Shown: positions 17,162-25,116, counted from the stretch's first letter. The stretch is DNA of 47,181 nucleotides from an uncultured Lachnospiraceae bacterium (GCA_910588865.1 CAJUSJ010000027.1:1-47181), one strand, 5' to 3'. The notes: generated by a model from the letters alone, not told the origin. Translations and numbers: made by a program.

Positions 17162-17194
17162 AAAAAAAGAGGAGCGCTTCCCGTGCGCCCCTCT
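17162..17194 (-). terminator. Terminator after the first cell-wall-binding gene
   Basis: Ten-pair stem AGAGGGGCGC / GCGCTCCTCT with one G-U pair and a 7-nt loop, followed by seven T on the minus strand (forward A run 17162-17168). Confidence 0.88.
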
Positions 17195-17204
17195 CCATTC
17201 TCTG

Positions 17205-17963
17205 TTATGAAACCCTCTTTCCTGTGCTGTCCAGCTGATAGCCTTCCACCACAGTATCTGTAAGCATCCGTCCGTCCGCTCCCATGTAATACCACTCTCC
17301 CGGCTTATCCTCGATCCAGCCCACAGCCATGGAGCCGTTTCCAGCCGTCAGATAATACCGGCTTCCATCCAGATCCAGCCATCCGGTCTGCATAACTCCT
17401 TCCGCATCCAGATAATACCACACGTTATCGACCTGCTGCCATCCGGTGAGCATAAAGCCATCCTTGTCAAACAGGTACCATTTGCCCTGGATCTTATACC
17501 ACCCTGTGGCATAGGACTCATCCTTCTTCTGATACTTCTTCCCTTCGCTGTAAGTCCTCCATTTTCCCGAGTTATCCCCAAAGCCTGTGGCCTCCATCAT
17601 CTCAGAATCCACCCATTCTCCGGCGGAAAGATTCTTCTGGTTTGACTTGGGCACCGCCCTCACGGAGAAATGATACCATCTGCCGTCTGTCATGTAGCTG
17701 GAGAAATCAGCCTTGGTGGCGCTGACCGTGACCCGGGCCACCCGCTCGTCGTCGCCCTCATAAAGCCGCACCTCATACTCCTTGGCCTTATCCACCTTCT
17801 TCCAGCGGGCAACCCCTGGATGATTCCCATCCCAGTAAACCTCCTCTGGCTCTCCAAGCTGTGTCTTGGTAGCTGCCAGAACAGGAACACACACGGTCGC
17901 GGCCATCAAAATAGCTGCCAGGATTCCCAGTCCCCATCTCTTTCCTGTTCTCTGTCTCATCAC
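17205..17963 (-). CDS. Secreted cell-wall-binding repeat protein, 252 aa
   Basis: Signal peptide with a basic start and hydrophobic core ending VPVLAA near residue 31. A fibronectin-III-like domain follows at about residues 35-130, with the stretch YEVRLYEGDDERVARV and later HFSVRAVP. The C-terminal half holds about five choline-binding-type repeats built around GWYKIQGKWYLFDKDG and GWQQVDNVWYYLDAEG, which bind choline or other wall polymers in the family. AAGGAG precedes the ATG. It follows a paralogue by 75 nt without an obvious terminator, so the two are probably co-transcribed. No catalytic domain is seen. Confidence 0.88.
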   Translation of the reverse strand: MMRQRTGKRWGLGILAAILMAATVCVPVLAATKTQLGEPEEVYWDGNHPGVARWKKVDKAKEYEVRLYEGDDERVARVTVSATKADFSSYMTDGRWYHFSVRAVPKSNQKNLSAGEWVDSEMMEATGFGDNSGKWRTYSEGKKYQKKDESYATGWYKIQGKWYLFDKDGFMLTGWQQVDNVWYYLDAEGVMQTGWLDLDGSRYYLTAGNGSMAVGWIEDKPGEWYYMGADGRMLTDTVVEGYQLDSTGKRVS

Positions 17964-18039
17964 TGACTCCTTTCCCGCCGCGCCTGTTCTTGGCAGCGGC
18001 TCATTGTTTTCCCGGCTGTTTCACAAGTCTCGGGGCTTC

Positions 18040-19305
18040 TTATTTCTTCCATATTCCGTCATTATCCACATAGAATGTGTCAACCGTGGTGTTCACCGCC
18101 ATGTGGCCTGAACCTGGATAGAAATAGCGCCAACCGCCTTCCACCTCGTTCCAACCTTCCAGCATGACCCCACTGCTGTTGAGATAATAGATTTTACCGT
18201 CACTGCGGAGCCAACCTGTGTGCGCGGCGCCCTCCACGCCGTCAGTATCCCTGTTTAAATAATACCAATAATTCCCGGACTTAAGCCATCCTATATACAT
18301 CTCGCCACTGCTGTTAAGAAAATAAGAGAGTCCGTCTTTTTTCTGCCAGCCTGTGAGCATCTTCCCGTCTCTGTCAAACAGATACCACTTGTTATTAACC
18401 TTCAGCCATCCGTCTTTCTCATAAGAACCATCCGGATACCTGTAATACCAGGTGCCCTCGGACTGAATCCAGCCTACCTGGGCCCCGCTTCCCACCGGCT
18501 GTCCGTTGCCGTCGGTCTGGCCTGTTCCGTCAGAAACCTCATCCTCCTCAAGATAAACCTCATCCGACTCTGTCCAATCGCTTCTCGTACCATATTTCTT
18601 CTCCGCCTCTGTGTGAGGAACGGTTCGTACTTTAAACTTGTAGGTCCCTTTTTTTGTCATATAAGGGTAAAAATCATAGGTTGTTCCTTTGTAATCTTCC
18701 AACTTTTTCACAACACTGTTGCCCCGGTACAGATACACATCATAATAGCCTGAACTGACTTTCTTCTCCTCTTCCCTGTCATCTTCCCCCATGGTCCACA
18801 TGGCCTTGCCGTATCCATAGTCCCGCCACACAGCATCCTCCGGAGCCCGGTAGGTACCCTTGATCCCGCTCAGCTTGACCGTAAGCTCCAGATCTCCTGC
18901 TGAAGACTTTCGGGCAGATACAAAGGTTCCCCCTTTGACTGTCACATTGCTGGTGGAATAATTGCCCTTAAAGGAATAATCGCTGTCCTCTATCTCCAGG
19001 TAGATCTTCATCTTCGGCTCATCGCCTACAGCCAATTCACTCCGAGTGGAGGTCATCCATTCCGCGTCCCTCACATAATACCTGGCGGAATTAGTCGCTA
19101 CATAGGTACCTGACTGAGTTTCTGTAGTGTCTGTGAACAATGTGATATTCTCATTGAGAAAATCACCTGCCTCCGAGTCCGTCCCCACCCGGACAGATAT
19201 GGAAGTGATCGGTTTTGTGGCACCTAATGTCACTAAAGGAGTCGCCGCGGATGTCAGGCATATGATCAGCAGCAACGCCAGTGTTCCCTTTCTCCAAATT
19301 TTCAT
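18040..19305 (-). CDS. Secreted cell-wall-binding repeat protein, 421 aa
   Basis: Signal peptide from MKIWRKGTLALLL to about residue 29. I use this ATG because GGAGGAGAAG is directly upstream; the longer reading begins at TTG without a site. An N-terminal domain of unknown type (about residues 30-175) is followed by a fibronectin-III-like stretch (YYDVYLYRGNS ... YKFKVRTVP) resembling that of the downstream paralogue, an acidic linker, and about six choline-binding-type repeats (GWLKVNNKWYLFDRDG, GWLKSGNYWYYLN). It has its own promoter at 19353-19381. It sits between rplQ and ecfA1, which are neighbours in many clostridia. Function beyond wall attachment is unknown. Confidence 0.88.
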   Translation of the reverse strand: MKIWRKGTLALLLIICLTSAATPLVTLGATKPITSISVRVGTDSEAGDFLNENITLFTDTTETQSGTYVATNSARYYVRDAEWMTSTRSELAVGDEPKMKIYLEIEDSDYSFKGNYSTSNVTVKGGTFVSARKSSAGDLELTVKLSGIKGTYRAPEDAVWRDYGYGKAMWTMGEDDREEEKKVSSGYYDVYLYRGNSVVKKLEDYKGTTYDFYPYMTKKGTYKFKVRTVPHTEAEKKYGTRSDWTESDEVYLEEDEVSDGTGQTDGNGQPVGSGAQVGWIQSEGTWYYRYPDGSYEKDGWLKVNNKWYLFDRDGKMLTGWQKKDGLSYFLNSSGEMYIGWLKSGNYWYYLNRDTDGVEGAAHTGWLRSDGKIYYLNSSGVMLEGWNEVEGGWRYFYPGSGHMAVNTTVDTFYVDNDGIWKK

Positions 19306-19352
19306 CTTCTCCTCCAATCTGTGCGTCAAAATTGTTCATTCTGTCTGATTTT

Positions 19353-19381
19353 ATTATAAACACTGACCCTGCGGCCGTCAA
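19353..19381 (-). promoter_or_regulatory. Promoter of the cell-wall-binding gene pair
   Basis: Minus-strand TTGACG (19376-19381), a 17-bp spacer and TATAAT (19353-19358), giving a short leader of about 40 nt. Confidence 0.82.
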
Positions 19382-19416
19382 CTTACAATATTCTTTCTTT
19401 CTTTTTACGACAATCA

Positions 19417-19494
19417 AGCAGGGAAAATTTTCTCCCTGCTGGCTGTGCCGGAGCGGTTCGCTTTAGCGGCATACCCCTTTTTGCTCCGCATAAT
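19417..19494. repeat. Repeat family B, copy 3 (diverged)
   Basis: Two-hairpin unit. AGCAGGGAAAA / TTTTCTCCCTGCT forms the first. CGGAGC with GCTCCG, enclosing CGCTTTAGCGGC, forms the second. It lies directly beside copy 2 and shares the CGCTTTAGCGGC core and arrangement, but the stems differ with compensating changes. Confidence 0.65.
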
Positions 19495-19496
19495 CG

Positions 19497-19576
19497 AGTA
19501 GGGGAGGTCTTTCCCCCTACTCGCCGTACCGGGGCGGGGCCGCTTTAGCGGCCATTCCTCTCCGCCCCGTGTACAT
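19497..19576. repeat. Repeat family B, copy 2
   Basis: The stem AGTAGGGG / CCCCTACT is followed by a second hairpin CGGGGCGG / CCGCCCCG enclosing GGCCGCTTTAGCGGCC, ending in TGTACAT against the A run of the rplQ terminator. It is the close homologue of the copy at 17090-17160, which abuts another terminator in the same way. Confidence 0.75.
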
Positions 19577-19616
19577 AAAAAAAAGATCCGAAGGATAGGA
19601 TTCCTCCGGATCTTTT
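19577..19616 (-). terminator. Terminator of the ribosomal alpha operon
   Basis: Thirteen-pair stem AAAGATCCGGAGG / CCTTCGGATCTTT with one G-U pair, followed by eight T on the minus strand (forward A run 19577-19584). It ends the rpsJ-rplQ superoperon just after rplQ. Confidence 0.92.
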
Positions 19617-19640
19617 ATCTTTATCACACCAAGCTCTGAA

Positions 19641-20177
19641 TTATACCAGCTCCAGCAAAACTTCCATAGCACCGTCGCCCTTGCGCAAACCGATCTTGAC
19701 GATTCTGGTATAACCGCCGTTGCGGTTTGTGTACTTGGGAGCGATCTCGTCAAACAGCTTAGCCGGCAGATCAACCTTCTTCGTGTTTCTCTTACGGCCC
19801 GGGCCAGCGGCGGGAACCTCTGTAACCGGGTAGAGAACCTTCAGCATCTGACGTCTGGCATGAAGTCTGGATGGAAGATCCTTCTTGATCTCTTTCTCGA
19901 CTTCATCGTAAACCGTTACCCTCTTGCCGTCCACCACTTCTTTTACCCTCTTGCCGTCCTTGTCCTTGCGGGCGACTTTGGCTGTAACCTTCACGGTCTC
20001 AAAGTTGTCTTTCTCTCTCACTGCCATGGCGATCAGGCCCTCAGCGATCTTGCGGACCTCTTTTGCTCTCGCCTCTGTGGTGACGATCTTTCCATTATGC
20101 AAAAGGGCAGTAACCTGATTTCTCAGCAATGCCTTTCTCTGACTGGAAGTCTTTCCAAGTTTTCTATATCCTGCCAT
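19641..20177 (-). CDS. rplQ: 50S ribosomal protein L17
   Basis: L17, 178 aa from MAGYRKLGKTSSQRKALLRN, chosen because GGAGGAAAGAACG precedes that ATG; a 26-residue upstream extension is spurious. The N-terminal part and the C-terminal GGYTRIVKIGLRKGDGAMEV are standard. The middle (about residues 70-130) is an insertion relative to the roughly 115-130 residue L17 of most bacteria, charged and with RLHARRQMLKVLYP; long L17 forms are known in this clostridial group. Last gene of the alpha operon. Confidence 0.97.
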   Translation of the reverse strand: MAGYRKLGKTSSQRKALLRNQVTALLHNGKIVTTEARAKEVRKIAEGLIAMAVREKDNFETVKVTAKVARKDKDGKRVKEVVDGKRVTVYDEVEKEIKKDLPSRLHARRQMLKVLYPVTEVPAAGPGRKRNTKKVDLPAKLFDEIAPKYTNRNGGYTRIVKIGLRKGDGAMEVLLELV

Positions 20178-20315
20178 CGTTCTTTCCTCCATAAAATATG
20201 TGGAGACGCTTTCCTGCTTCGTCGGACTTACGGAAACCGCATCCGTTTTTTTCATACCTCGCCCCTGCCTGTGGACTTACAGGACAAAGCACTGTCACTT
20301 AATGTGTAAAACTAT

Positions 20316-21275
20316 CTATTCGTCGCTGGGGTTCAGCTGAAGTCCCAGCTCCTTCAACTTGGCCAAAACCTCTTCTAACGATTTCCGGCCAAGGTTACGA
20401 ACCTTCATCATATCCTCGGAGGTCCTGTTGCACAGCTCCTCCACGGTGTTGATTCCTGCCCTCTTGAGACAATTGTAAGAGCGGACAGACAGCTCCAGCT
20501 CATCAATGTTCATCTCAAGAACCTTCTCCTTCTCATTGTCTTCCTTCTCCACCATGATCTCGGCGGTCCTGGCGTTCTCGGACAGGTCAATGAAAAGATT
20601 TAAATGCTCACTGAGCACCTTTGCCGCGAGGCTGACCGCCTCGTCGGGAGCCAGTGTCCCGTTGGTGTACACATCCAGGGTCAGCTTATCAAAGTCCGTA
20701 ACCTGTCCCACGCGGGTATTCTCCACCGACATGTTCACTCTCTCAACAGGAGTGTAGATGGAATCCACGGCAATGACACTGATGGGCAGTTCATCTTTCT
20801 TGTTCTTATCAGCACTGACGTAACCACGTCCCTTGGTGATGGTCAGCTCCATGTAGAACTTGCTGTCCGGACCACCGCTTAAGGTCGCGATCACCTGCTC
20901 CGGGTTGAGGATCTCAACATCCGGGTCTACCTGAATATCGGCAGCAGTGATAACCCCTTCACCGGAAAACTTGATGTAGGCTGTCTTCACCTCATTGCTG
21001 TCGCTGTTGTTCTTTATTGCTAAACTCTTGATGTTCATAATGATCTCAGTCACGTCCTCCTTGACGCCGGGGATGGAACTGAACTCATGCAAAACGCCGT
21101 CGATTTTCACCTGGCTGACTGCAGCTCCCGGGAGAGAAGAAAGCATGATCCTTCTCAAAGAATTACCCAAAGTCGTGCCGTAGCCTCTCTCAAGTGGTTC
21201 TACTACAAACTTTCCGTATTTTTTATCTTCGGAGATTTCTGCAATTTCAATGTTTGGTTTTTCGAAATCGAACAC
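20316..21275 (-). CDS. rpoA: RNA polymerase alpha subunit
   Basis: Alpha subunit, 319 aa. The N-terminal dimerisation and assembly domain (PLERGYGTTLGNSLRRIML near residues 27-45) is followed by a short linker and the C-terminal domain that contacts UP elements and activators (LSVRSYNCLKRAGI ... MKVRNLGRKSLEEV). It starts with GTG preceded by AAAAAGGAGGGG. It lies between rpsD and rplQ in the usual order, with a 110-bp gap and hairpin before it. Confidence 0.98.
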   Translation of the reverse strand: MFDFEKPNIEIAEISEDKKYGKFVVEPLERGYGTTLGNSLRRIMLSSLPGAAVSQVKIDGVLHEFSSIPGVKEDVTEIIMNIKSLAIKNNSDSNEVKTAYIKFSGEGVITAADIQVDPDVEILNPEQVIATLSGGPDSKFYMELTITKGRGYVSADKNKKDELPISVIAVDSIYTPVERVNMSVENTRVGQVTDFDKLTLDVYTNGTLAPDEAVSLAAKVLSEHLNLFIDLSENARTAEIMVEKEDNEKEKVLEMNIDELELSVRSYNCLKRAGINTVEELCNRTSEDMMKVRNLGRKSLEEVLAKLKELGLQLNPSDE

Positions 21276-21338
21276 TATAGCCCCTCCTTTTTAGTCTACA
21301 TGTCGAGGCCTTTCTACTCATCATAATATAATGACCTG

Positions 21339-21370
21339 GCCATGCAGGCATCCTACGACACCCGCATGGC
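21339..21370 (-). promoter_or_regulatory. Hairpin in the rpsD-rpoA gap
   Basis: Perfect 7-bp stem GCCATGC / GCATGGC with an 18-nt loop, in the 110-bp space between rpsD and rpoA. There is no T run, so it is more likely a processing or stability element than a terminator. Confidence 0.5.
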
Positions 21371-21385
21371 TAAACCATTGAAAGA

Positions 21386-21979
21386 TTATTTGGAGTACAA
21401 CTCGACGATAAGCATTTCGTTTACTGGAACATCAATCTCATCTCTGGTGGGCAGCTCCTTCACGGTACCCCGCAAATTCTCCTGGTCAACATCCAGCCAT
21501 GCCGGCACCATTCTTCCCGCGGTCACTTCCAATACATCTTTGTATCTCTGAGAAGATTTGCATTTCTCCTTGACTTCGATCACGTCTCCGGCCTTTACCA
21601 GGTAAGACGGGATGTTTACGCACCTGCCGTTTACCAGGATATGCTTGTGATCCACGATCTGTCTGGTCTCTCTCCTGGTACGTCCGAATCCCATGCGGAA
21701 CACAACATTATCCAGTCTTCTCTCCAGAAGGATCATCAGGTTGGAGCCTACCATTCCTTCCATCTTGGAAGCCTTCGCGTAGTAGTTTCTGAAGGGTTTC
21801 TCCAGAACGCCGTAGATGAACTTGGCTTTCTGCTTTTCTCTCAGCTGAAGGCCGTACTCACTTAATTTTCTGTTTGCTCTCTTTAACTCTCTGTTGGACT
21901 TTTTGTCAATCCCTAAGCAGATCGGGTCCAGACCAAGTGATCTGCATCTTTTAAGAACAGGAACTCTATCAACTGCCAC
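21386..21979 (-). CDS. rpsD: 30S ribosomal protein S4
   Basis: Primary 16S rRNA-binding protein, 197 aa, with the S4 RNA-binding domain visible around LERRLDNVVFRMGF and HKHILVNGRCVNIPSYLV. The N-terminus (RCRSLGLDPIC) has only two cysteines of the four in zinc-binding forms, so this is the zinc-free version. It sits in the alpha operon after rpsK; in Bacillus it is separate. Confidence 0.98.
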   Translation of the reverse strand: MAVDRVPVLKRCRSLGLDPICLGIDKKSNRELKRANRKLSEYGLQLREKQKAKFIYGVLEKPFRNYYAKASKMEGMVGSNLMILLERRLDNVVFRMGFGRTRRETRQIVDHKHILVNGRCVNIPSYLVKAGDVIEVKEKCKSSQRYKDVLEVTAGRMVPAWLDVDQENLRGTVKELPTRDEIDVPVNEMLIVELYSK

Positions 21980-21995
21980 TTTTCGTACCTCCTAA

Positions 21996-22397
21996 TTAAA
22001 CTCTTCTACGTTTTGGCGGACGACATCCGTTGTGTGGAACTGGTGTCACATCCTTAATACTAGTTACTTCAATACCGCATGCGGAAAGAGCGCGGATTGC
22101 TGCCTCACGTCCTGAACCAGGTCCCTTTACCATAACGTCTACAGATTTTAACCCATGTACGATCGCTGCTTTAGCAGCAGTCTCCGCAGCCATCTGCGCT
22201 GCATAGGGAGTAGATTTCCTTGAACCTCTAAATCCCAGACCACCAGCACTTGCCCATGATAAAGCGTTACCCTGTGCATCCGTCAACGTCACGATGGTGT
22301 TGTTAAAGGAGGACTGGATATGTGCCTGTCCGCGTTCAACGTTTTTCTTTACGCGCTTTTTCGTCACTTTTTTTGCAGTGGACTTATTTTTAGCCAT
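21996..22397 (-). CDS. rpsK: 30S ribosomal protein S11
   Basis: S11, 133 aa, with lysine-rich N-terminus and conserved IQSSFNNTIVTLTD, GFRGSRKSTPYAA and C-terminal PVPHNGCRPPKRRRV. It helps form the platform next to the 3' end of 16S rRNA. It is 107 bp after rpsM, a gap with no visible gene. Confidence 0.98.
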   Translation of the reverse strand: MAKNKSTAKKVTKKRVKKNVERGQAHIQSSFNNTIVTLTDAQGNALSWASAGGLGFRGSRKSTPYAAQMAAETAAKAAIVHGLKSVDVMVKGPGSGREAAIRALSACGIEVTSIKDVTPVPHNGCRPPKRRRV

Positions 22398-22504
22398 TTT
22401 AAACTAACCTACTTTCTTCCTAAATGCTAGAATCTTTGTCTCCTGTTTTTAAAACATACAACTTGATTCCGTCTGTTCTCGTGTCAATGAGCCTCGCTTA
22501 AACC

Positions 22505-22873
22505 TTATTTCTTCTTGTTGGCAACCGTCTTGCGGGGGCCTTTGCGGGTTCTCGCGTTGGTCTTGGTCTTCTGACCGCGGACCGGAAGTCCTTTTCTGTG
22601 GCGGATTCCCCGATAGCAGCCAATCTCCTGAAGCCTCTTGATGTTCATGGCGACCTCTCTTCTTAAATCACCTTCCACCATCTGAGTGTCAGCAACCACC
22701 GCGGCGATCTTCTTCACCTCGTCGTCCGTCAAATCCTTCACCCGTGTGTCCGGATTCACGCCGGCGTCCGCAAGAATACGGTTTGAACTTGCGCGGCCAA
22801 TGCCGTAGATATAAGTCAAGCCAATCTCAACACGTTTTTCTCTTGGTAAATCAACACCTGAAATACGAGCCAT
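22505..22873 (-). CDS. rpsM: 30S ribosomal protein S13
   Basis: S13, 122 aa, with MARISGVDLPREKRVEIGL at the start, the YIYGIG helix-hairpin-helix, RHRKGLPVRGQKTKTNARTR near the end and a basic tail KTVANKKK. It sits at the subunit head and contacts L5 and P-site tRNA. It follows rpmJ by 31 nt with a CAGGAGG-type site. Confidence 0.98.
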   Translation of the reverse strand: MARISGVDLPREKRVEIGLTYIYGIGRASSNRILADAGVNPDTRVKDLTDDEVKKIAAVVADTQMVEGDLRREVAMNIKRLQEIGCYRGIRHRKGLPVRGQKTKTNARTRKGPRKTVANKKK

Positions 22874-22904
22874 GTGTGTAGTACACCTCCTGTAAATTTA
22901 ATTC

Positions 22905-23018
22905 TTAACCTTGTCTCTGTTTGTGCTTGGGATTTTCACAGATTACTCTGATACTGCCCTTGCGCTTAATGATTTTGCATTTTTCGCAAATCGGTTTTAC
23001 TGATGATCTAACCTTCAC
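22905..23018 (-). CDS. rpmJ: 50S ribosomal protein L36
   Basis: L36, 37 aa, starting at GTG with AAAGGAGAATTGCT upstream. The protein reads MKVRSSVKPICEKCKII and then KRKGSIRVICENPKHKQRQG. Cys11, Cys14, Cys27 and His32 form the zinc ribbon, so this is the zinc-containing form. First gene after the internal promoter at 23177-23205, in the usual infA-rpmJ-rpsM order. Confidence 0.97.
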   Translation of the reverse strand: MKVRSSVKPICEKCKIIKRKGSIRVICENPKHKQRQG

Positions 23019-23170
23019 AGCAATTCTCCTTTCTCTTGCACGTCCTGGTACGGACATTCAGGAACACCCGCCCGGGTGTATCCGGGGTATATACCTAAGT
23101 TGTCTTTAGATATATAGGTCAACCGGGATTACTTTTGGGCAAAGTTCACCCAGTACTTCAACAAAGCCGC
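23019..23170 (-). promoter_or_regulatory. Structured leader of rpmJ and the alpha operon
   Basis: About 150 nt of untranslated RNA between the internal promoter and rpmJ. It holds the near-perfect hairpin ACACCCG / CGGGTGT, a GTCC / GGAC hairpin close to the rpmJ ribosome binding site, and TGGG / CCCA further up. It could carry r-protein feedback, for example by S4; no family could be assigned by eye. Confidence 0.4.
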
Positions 23171-23176
23171 TCAAGC

Positions 23177-23205
23177 ATTATAGCACTTTTCTTCCCCGAA
23201 TGCAA
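23177..23205 (-). promoter_or_regulatory. Internal promoter for the alpha operon
   Basis: Minus-strand TTGCAT (23200-23205), a 17-bp spacer and TATAAT (23177-23182). It lets rpmJ-rpsM-rpsK-rpsD-rpoA-rplQ be expressed apart from the upstream S10-spc genes. Confidence 0.8.
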
Positions 23206-23236
23206 GCCTTTTTTCGTTTCGCGCGGGGAGCGCTCA

Positions 23237-23283
23237 GAACGGGAAACCCAAACTCCGCTTTGCTCCGTTCGGGTAGCAAATAG
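23237..23283. repeat. Repeat family A, copy 1
   Basis: A 22-bp block at 23238-23259 (ACGGGAAACCCAAACTCCGC within it) is identical to 30800-30821, and similarity continues for about 25 bp. Here it is flanked by two imperfect copies of TTTCGCGC-GG-AGCG-TC. It lies between infA and the rpmJ promoter. Confidence 0.75.
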
Positions 23284-23311
23284 TTTCGCGCTGGAAGCGT
23301 TCAACTATTCT

Positions 23312-23530
23312 TTATTTATCTCTCCAGATGATCCTTCCTTTGGTCAGGTCATAAGGGGACAGCTCAATGGTAACCTTATCCCCTGGCAGGATCTTAATAT
23401 AGTTCATACGCAGCTTTCCGCTGATATGAGCCAGAACCTGGTGTCCGTTCTCCAGCTCTACCTGGAACATGGCGTTAGGGAGCTTTTCAACAACAATGCC
23501 TTCAATTTCGATCACATCCGCTTTTGACAT
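23312..23530 (-). CDS. infA: Translation initiation factor IF-1
   Basis: IF-1, 72 aa from MSKADVIEIEGIVVEKLPN, the standard length; AGGAGGT before this ATG decides against a 14-residue longer reading. The OB-fold residues GHQVLAHISGKLRMNYI and RIIWR are present. It binds the ribosomal A site during initiation. It follows map in the usual order; the small KOW-domain gene that some clostridia carry between map and infA is absent. Confidence 0.98.
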   Translation of the reverse strand: MSKADVIEIEGIVVEKLPNAMFQVELENGHQVLAHISGKLRMNYIKILPGDKVTIELSPYDLTKGRIIWRDK

Positions 23531-23669
23531 ACGGTCTACCTCCTGTAAACTTACCTCTTCTCTTGTAACCACAGGTCATCCCGAGGAGTCCTAAGGCGAA
23601 ATTCTCCATTCCATATTGAAGCATATTCCGCTGTTTCCCCGGATATGACTGATATCCTTTTTTCCCGGC

Positions 23670-24422
23670 TTAAACCTTTGACAAAATTTCGGGACCTTCC
23701 TCTGTAATAAGGATGGTGTTCTCATAGTGCGCGGACAGGGAGCCATCCTCTGTGATAACGGTCCAGTCGTCGTCAAGCCACTTAACACTGTATTGGCCCG
23801 CGTTGATCATGGGCTCCACCGCCAGGGTCATGCCCGGCCGCAGCTTTATGCCTTTTCTTTTTGTCGCGAAATTCGGCACCTCCGGGTCCTCGTGGAGATG
23901 GGAGCCGATGCCGTGTCCCACCAGGTCTCTGACCACCCCGTATCCGAAGCTTTCCGCGTATGCCTGGATGGCGGAGGAAATGTCATTGAGATGATTGCCG
24001 GTTTTCGCGTACTTTATTCCTTCAAAAAAGCATTCTTTTGTCACCTGGATCAGCTGACTGGCCTCTGAGCTGATCCTGCCCACCCCATGGGTCCTGGCGG
24101 CGTCGGAATGATAACCCTTGTAGATCACTCCGGCATCCAGGCTGACGATATCTCCCTCTTTTAGGATCCTCTTTTTGCTTGGAATTCCGTGAACCACTTC
24201 GTTGTTGACGGATATACAGATAGAAGCGGGATATCCTCTGTAATTTTTAAAGGAGGGTATGCATCCGTAACCGCGGATGATCTCTTCACCCAGCCGGTCG
24301 ATCTCCCATGTGGAGACTCCTGGCTTCAGTGCCTTTTCCATTTCATCATGAGTGATGGCAAGGATCCTTCCCGCCTCCCTCATGAGCCCGAGCTCCCGCT
24401 CTGATTTTATGCTGACCGACAT
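23670..24422 (-). CDS. map: Methionine aminopeptidase, type I
   Basis: 250 aa metalloenzyme that removes the initiator methionine. The pita-bread fold and metal ligands are visible: DIVSLDAGVIYKGYHSDAART with the two aspartates, VGHGIGSHLHEDPEVPN with the histidine, and the terminal glutamates in AVEPMI and VITEDGSLSAHYENT. It starts 5 nt after adk, as in most Firmicute spc operons. Confidence 0.97.
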   Translation of the reverse strand: MSVSIKSERELGLMREAGRILAITHDEMEKALKPGVSTWEIDRLGEEIIRGYGCIPSFKNYRGYPASICISVNNEVVHGIPSKKRILKEGDIVSLDAGVIYKGYHSDAARTHGVGRISSEASQLIQVTKECFFEGIKYAKTGNHLNDISSAIQAYAESFGYGVVRDLVGHGIGSHLHEDPEVPNFATKRKGIKLRPGMTLAVEPMINAGQYSVKWLDDDWTVITEDGSLSAHYENTILITEEGPEILSKV

Positions 24423-24427
24423 GATGC

Positions 24428-25072
24428 TTAAACTCCCAGAATAGCTGTAATATCGTTAAATACTTCTTCCATGTTTTTTGTCCCGTCAACCTCTCTGAGT
24501 ACTCCCGCCTTGGCATAGTAGTCGATCAGAGGCTGAGTCTGGTCATGGTATACATTGAGTCGCTTCTGCACGGTCTCCGGCTTGTCGTCATCCCTGAGTA
24601 CCAGCTTCTCACCGCAGGTATCGCAGATTCCTTCTTTCTTCGGGGCATTGAACTCCACATGGTAGGTCGCCCCGCAGGATACGCATGCCCGGCGTCCGCC
24701 CATACGGCTGACAATATTCTCATCCGGCACATCCACGTTCACCGCGTAGTCGATCGCCTCCCCCATATCTTTGAGAGCCTTGGTGAGACTTTCCGCCTGG
24801 GGGATCGTCCTTGGAAATCCATCCAGCACATATCCGTTTGCGCAGTCAGCTTCATGGATTCTGTCCATGAGCATGCCGATAGTAATCTCATCCGGCACCA
24901 GCATCCCCTGGTCCATAAAGGTCTTCGCCTTCATGCCAAGCTCGGTGCCGCCCTTGATATTGGCGCGGAAAATATCCCCGGTGGAAATGTGGGGAATCTG
25001 GTATTTGGCGGCAATCTTCTTTGCCTGAGTTCCCTTGCCCGCTCCCGGCGCGCCTAACATAATGATCTTCAT
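24428..25072 (-). CDS. adk: Adenylate kinase
   Basis: 214 aa long-form adenylate kinase (ATP + AMP to 2 ADP). The P-loop GAPGAGKGT is at residues 7-15, DGFPRTIPQA binds AMP, and the LID carries CVSC and CDTC, a four-cysteine zinc site typical of Gram-positive enzymes. A terminator-like hairpin separates it from secY, so its level may be set apart from the ribosomal genes. Confidence 0.98.
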   Translation of the reverse strand: MKIIMLGAPGAGKGTQAKKIAAKYQIPHISTGDIFRANIKGGTELGMKAKTFMDQGMLVPDEITIGMLMDRIHEADCANGYVLDGFPRTIPQAESLTKALKDMGEAIDYAVNVDVPDENIVSRMGGRRACVSCGATYHVEFNAPKKEGICDTCGEKLVLRDDDKPETVQKRLNVYHDQTQPLIDYYAKAGVLREVDGTKNMEEVFNDITAILGV

Positions 25073-25116
25073 ATGATGTTCCCTCCCAATTTTATAGTTT
25101 CAAGTGTTTTATACGG

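Noticed and set aside
20178..20255. Longer L17 start
   Set aside because: The GGAGGAAAG site and the standard MAGYRKL start select 20177.
22874..23311. tRNA or small non-coding RNA gene in the infA-rpmJ gap
   Set aside because: No cloverleaf or CCA end; the hairpins are explained by the rpmJ leader and the family A repeat.
23531..23669. KOW-domain gene between map and infA, as in some clostridia
   Set aside because: The gap is 139 bp and no frame encodes such a protein.
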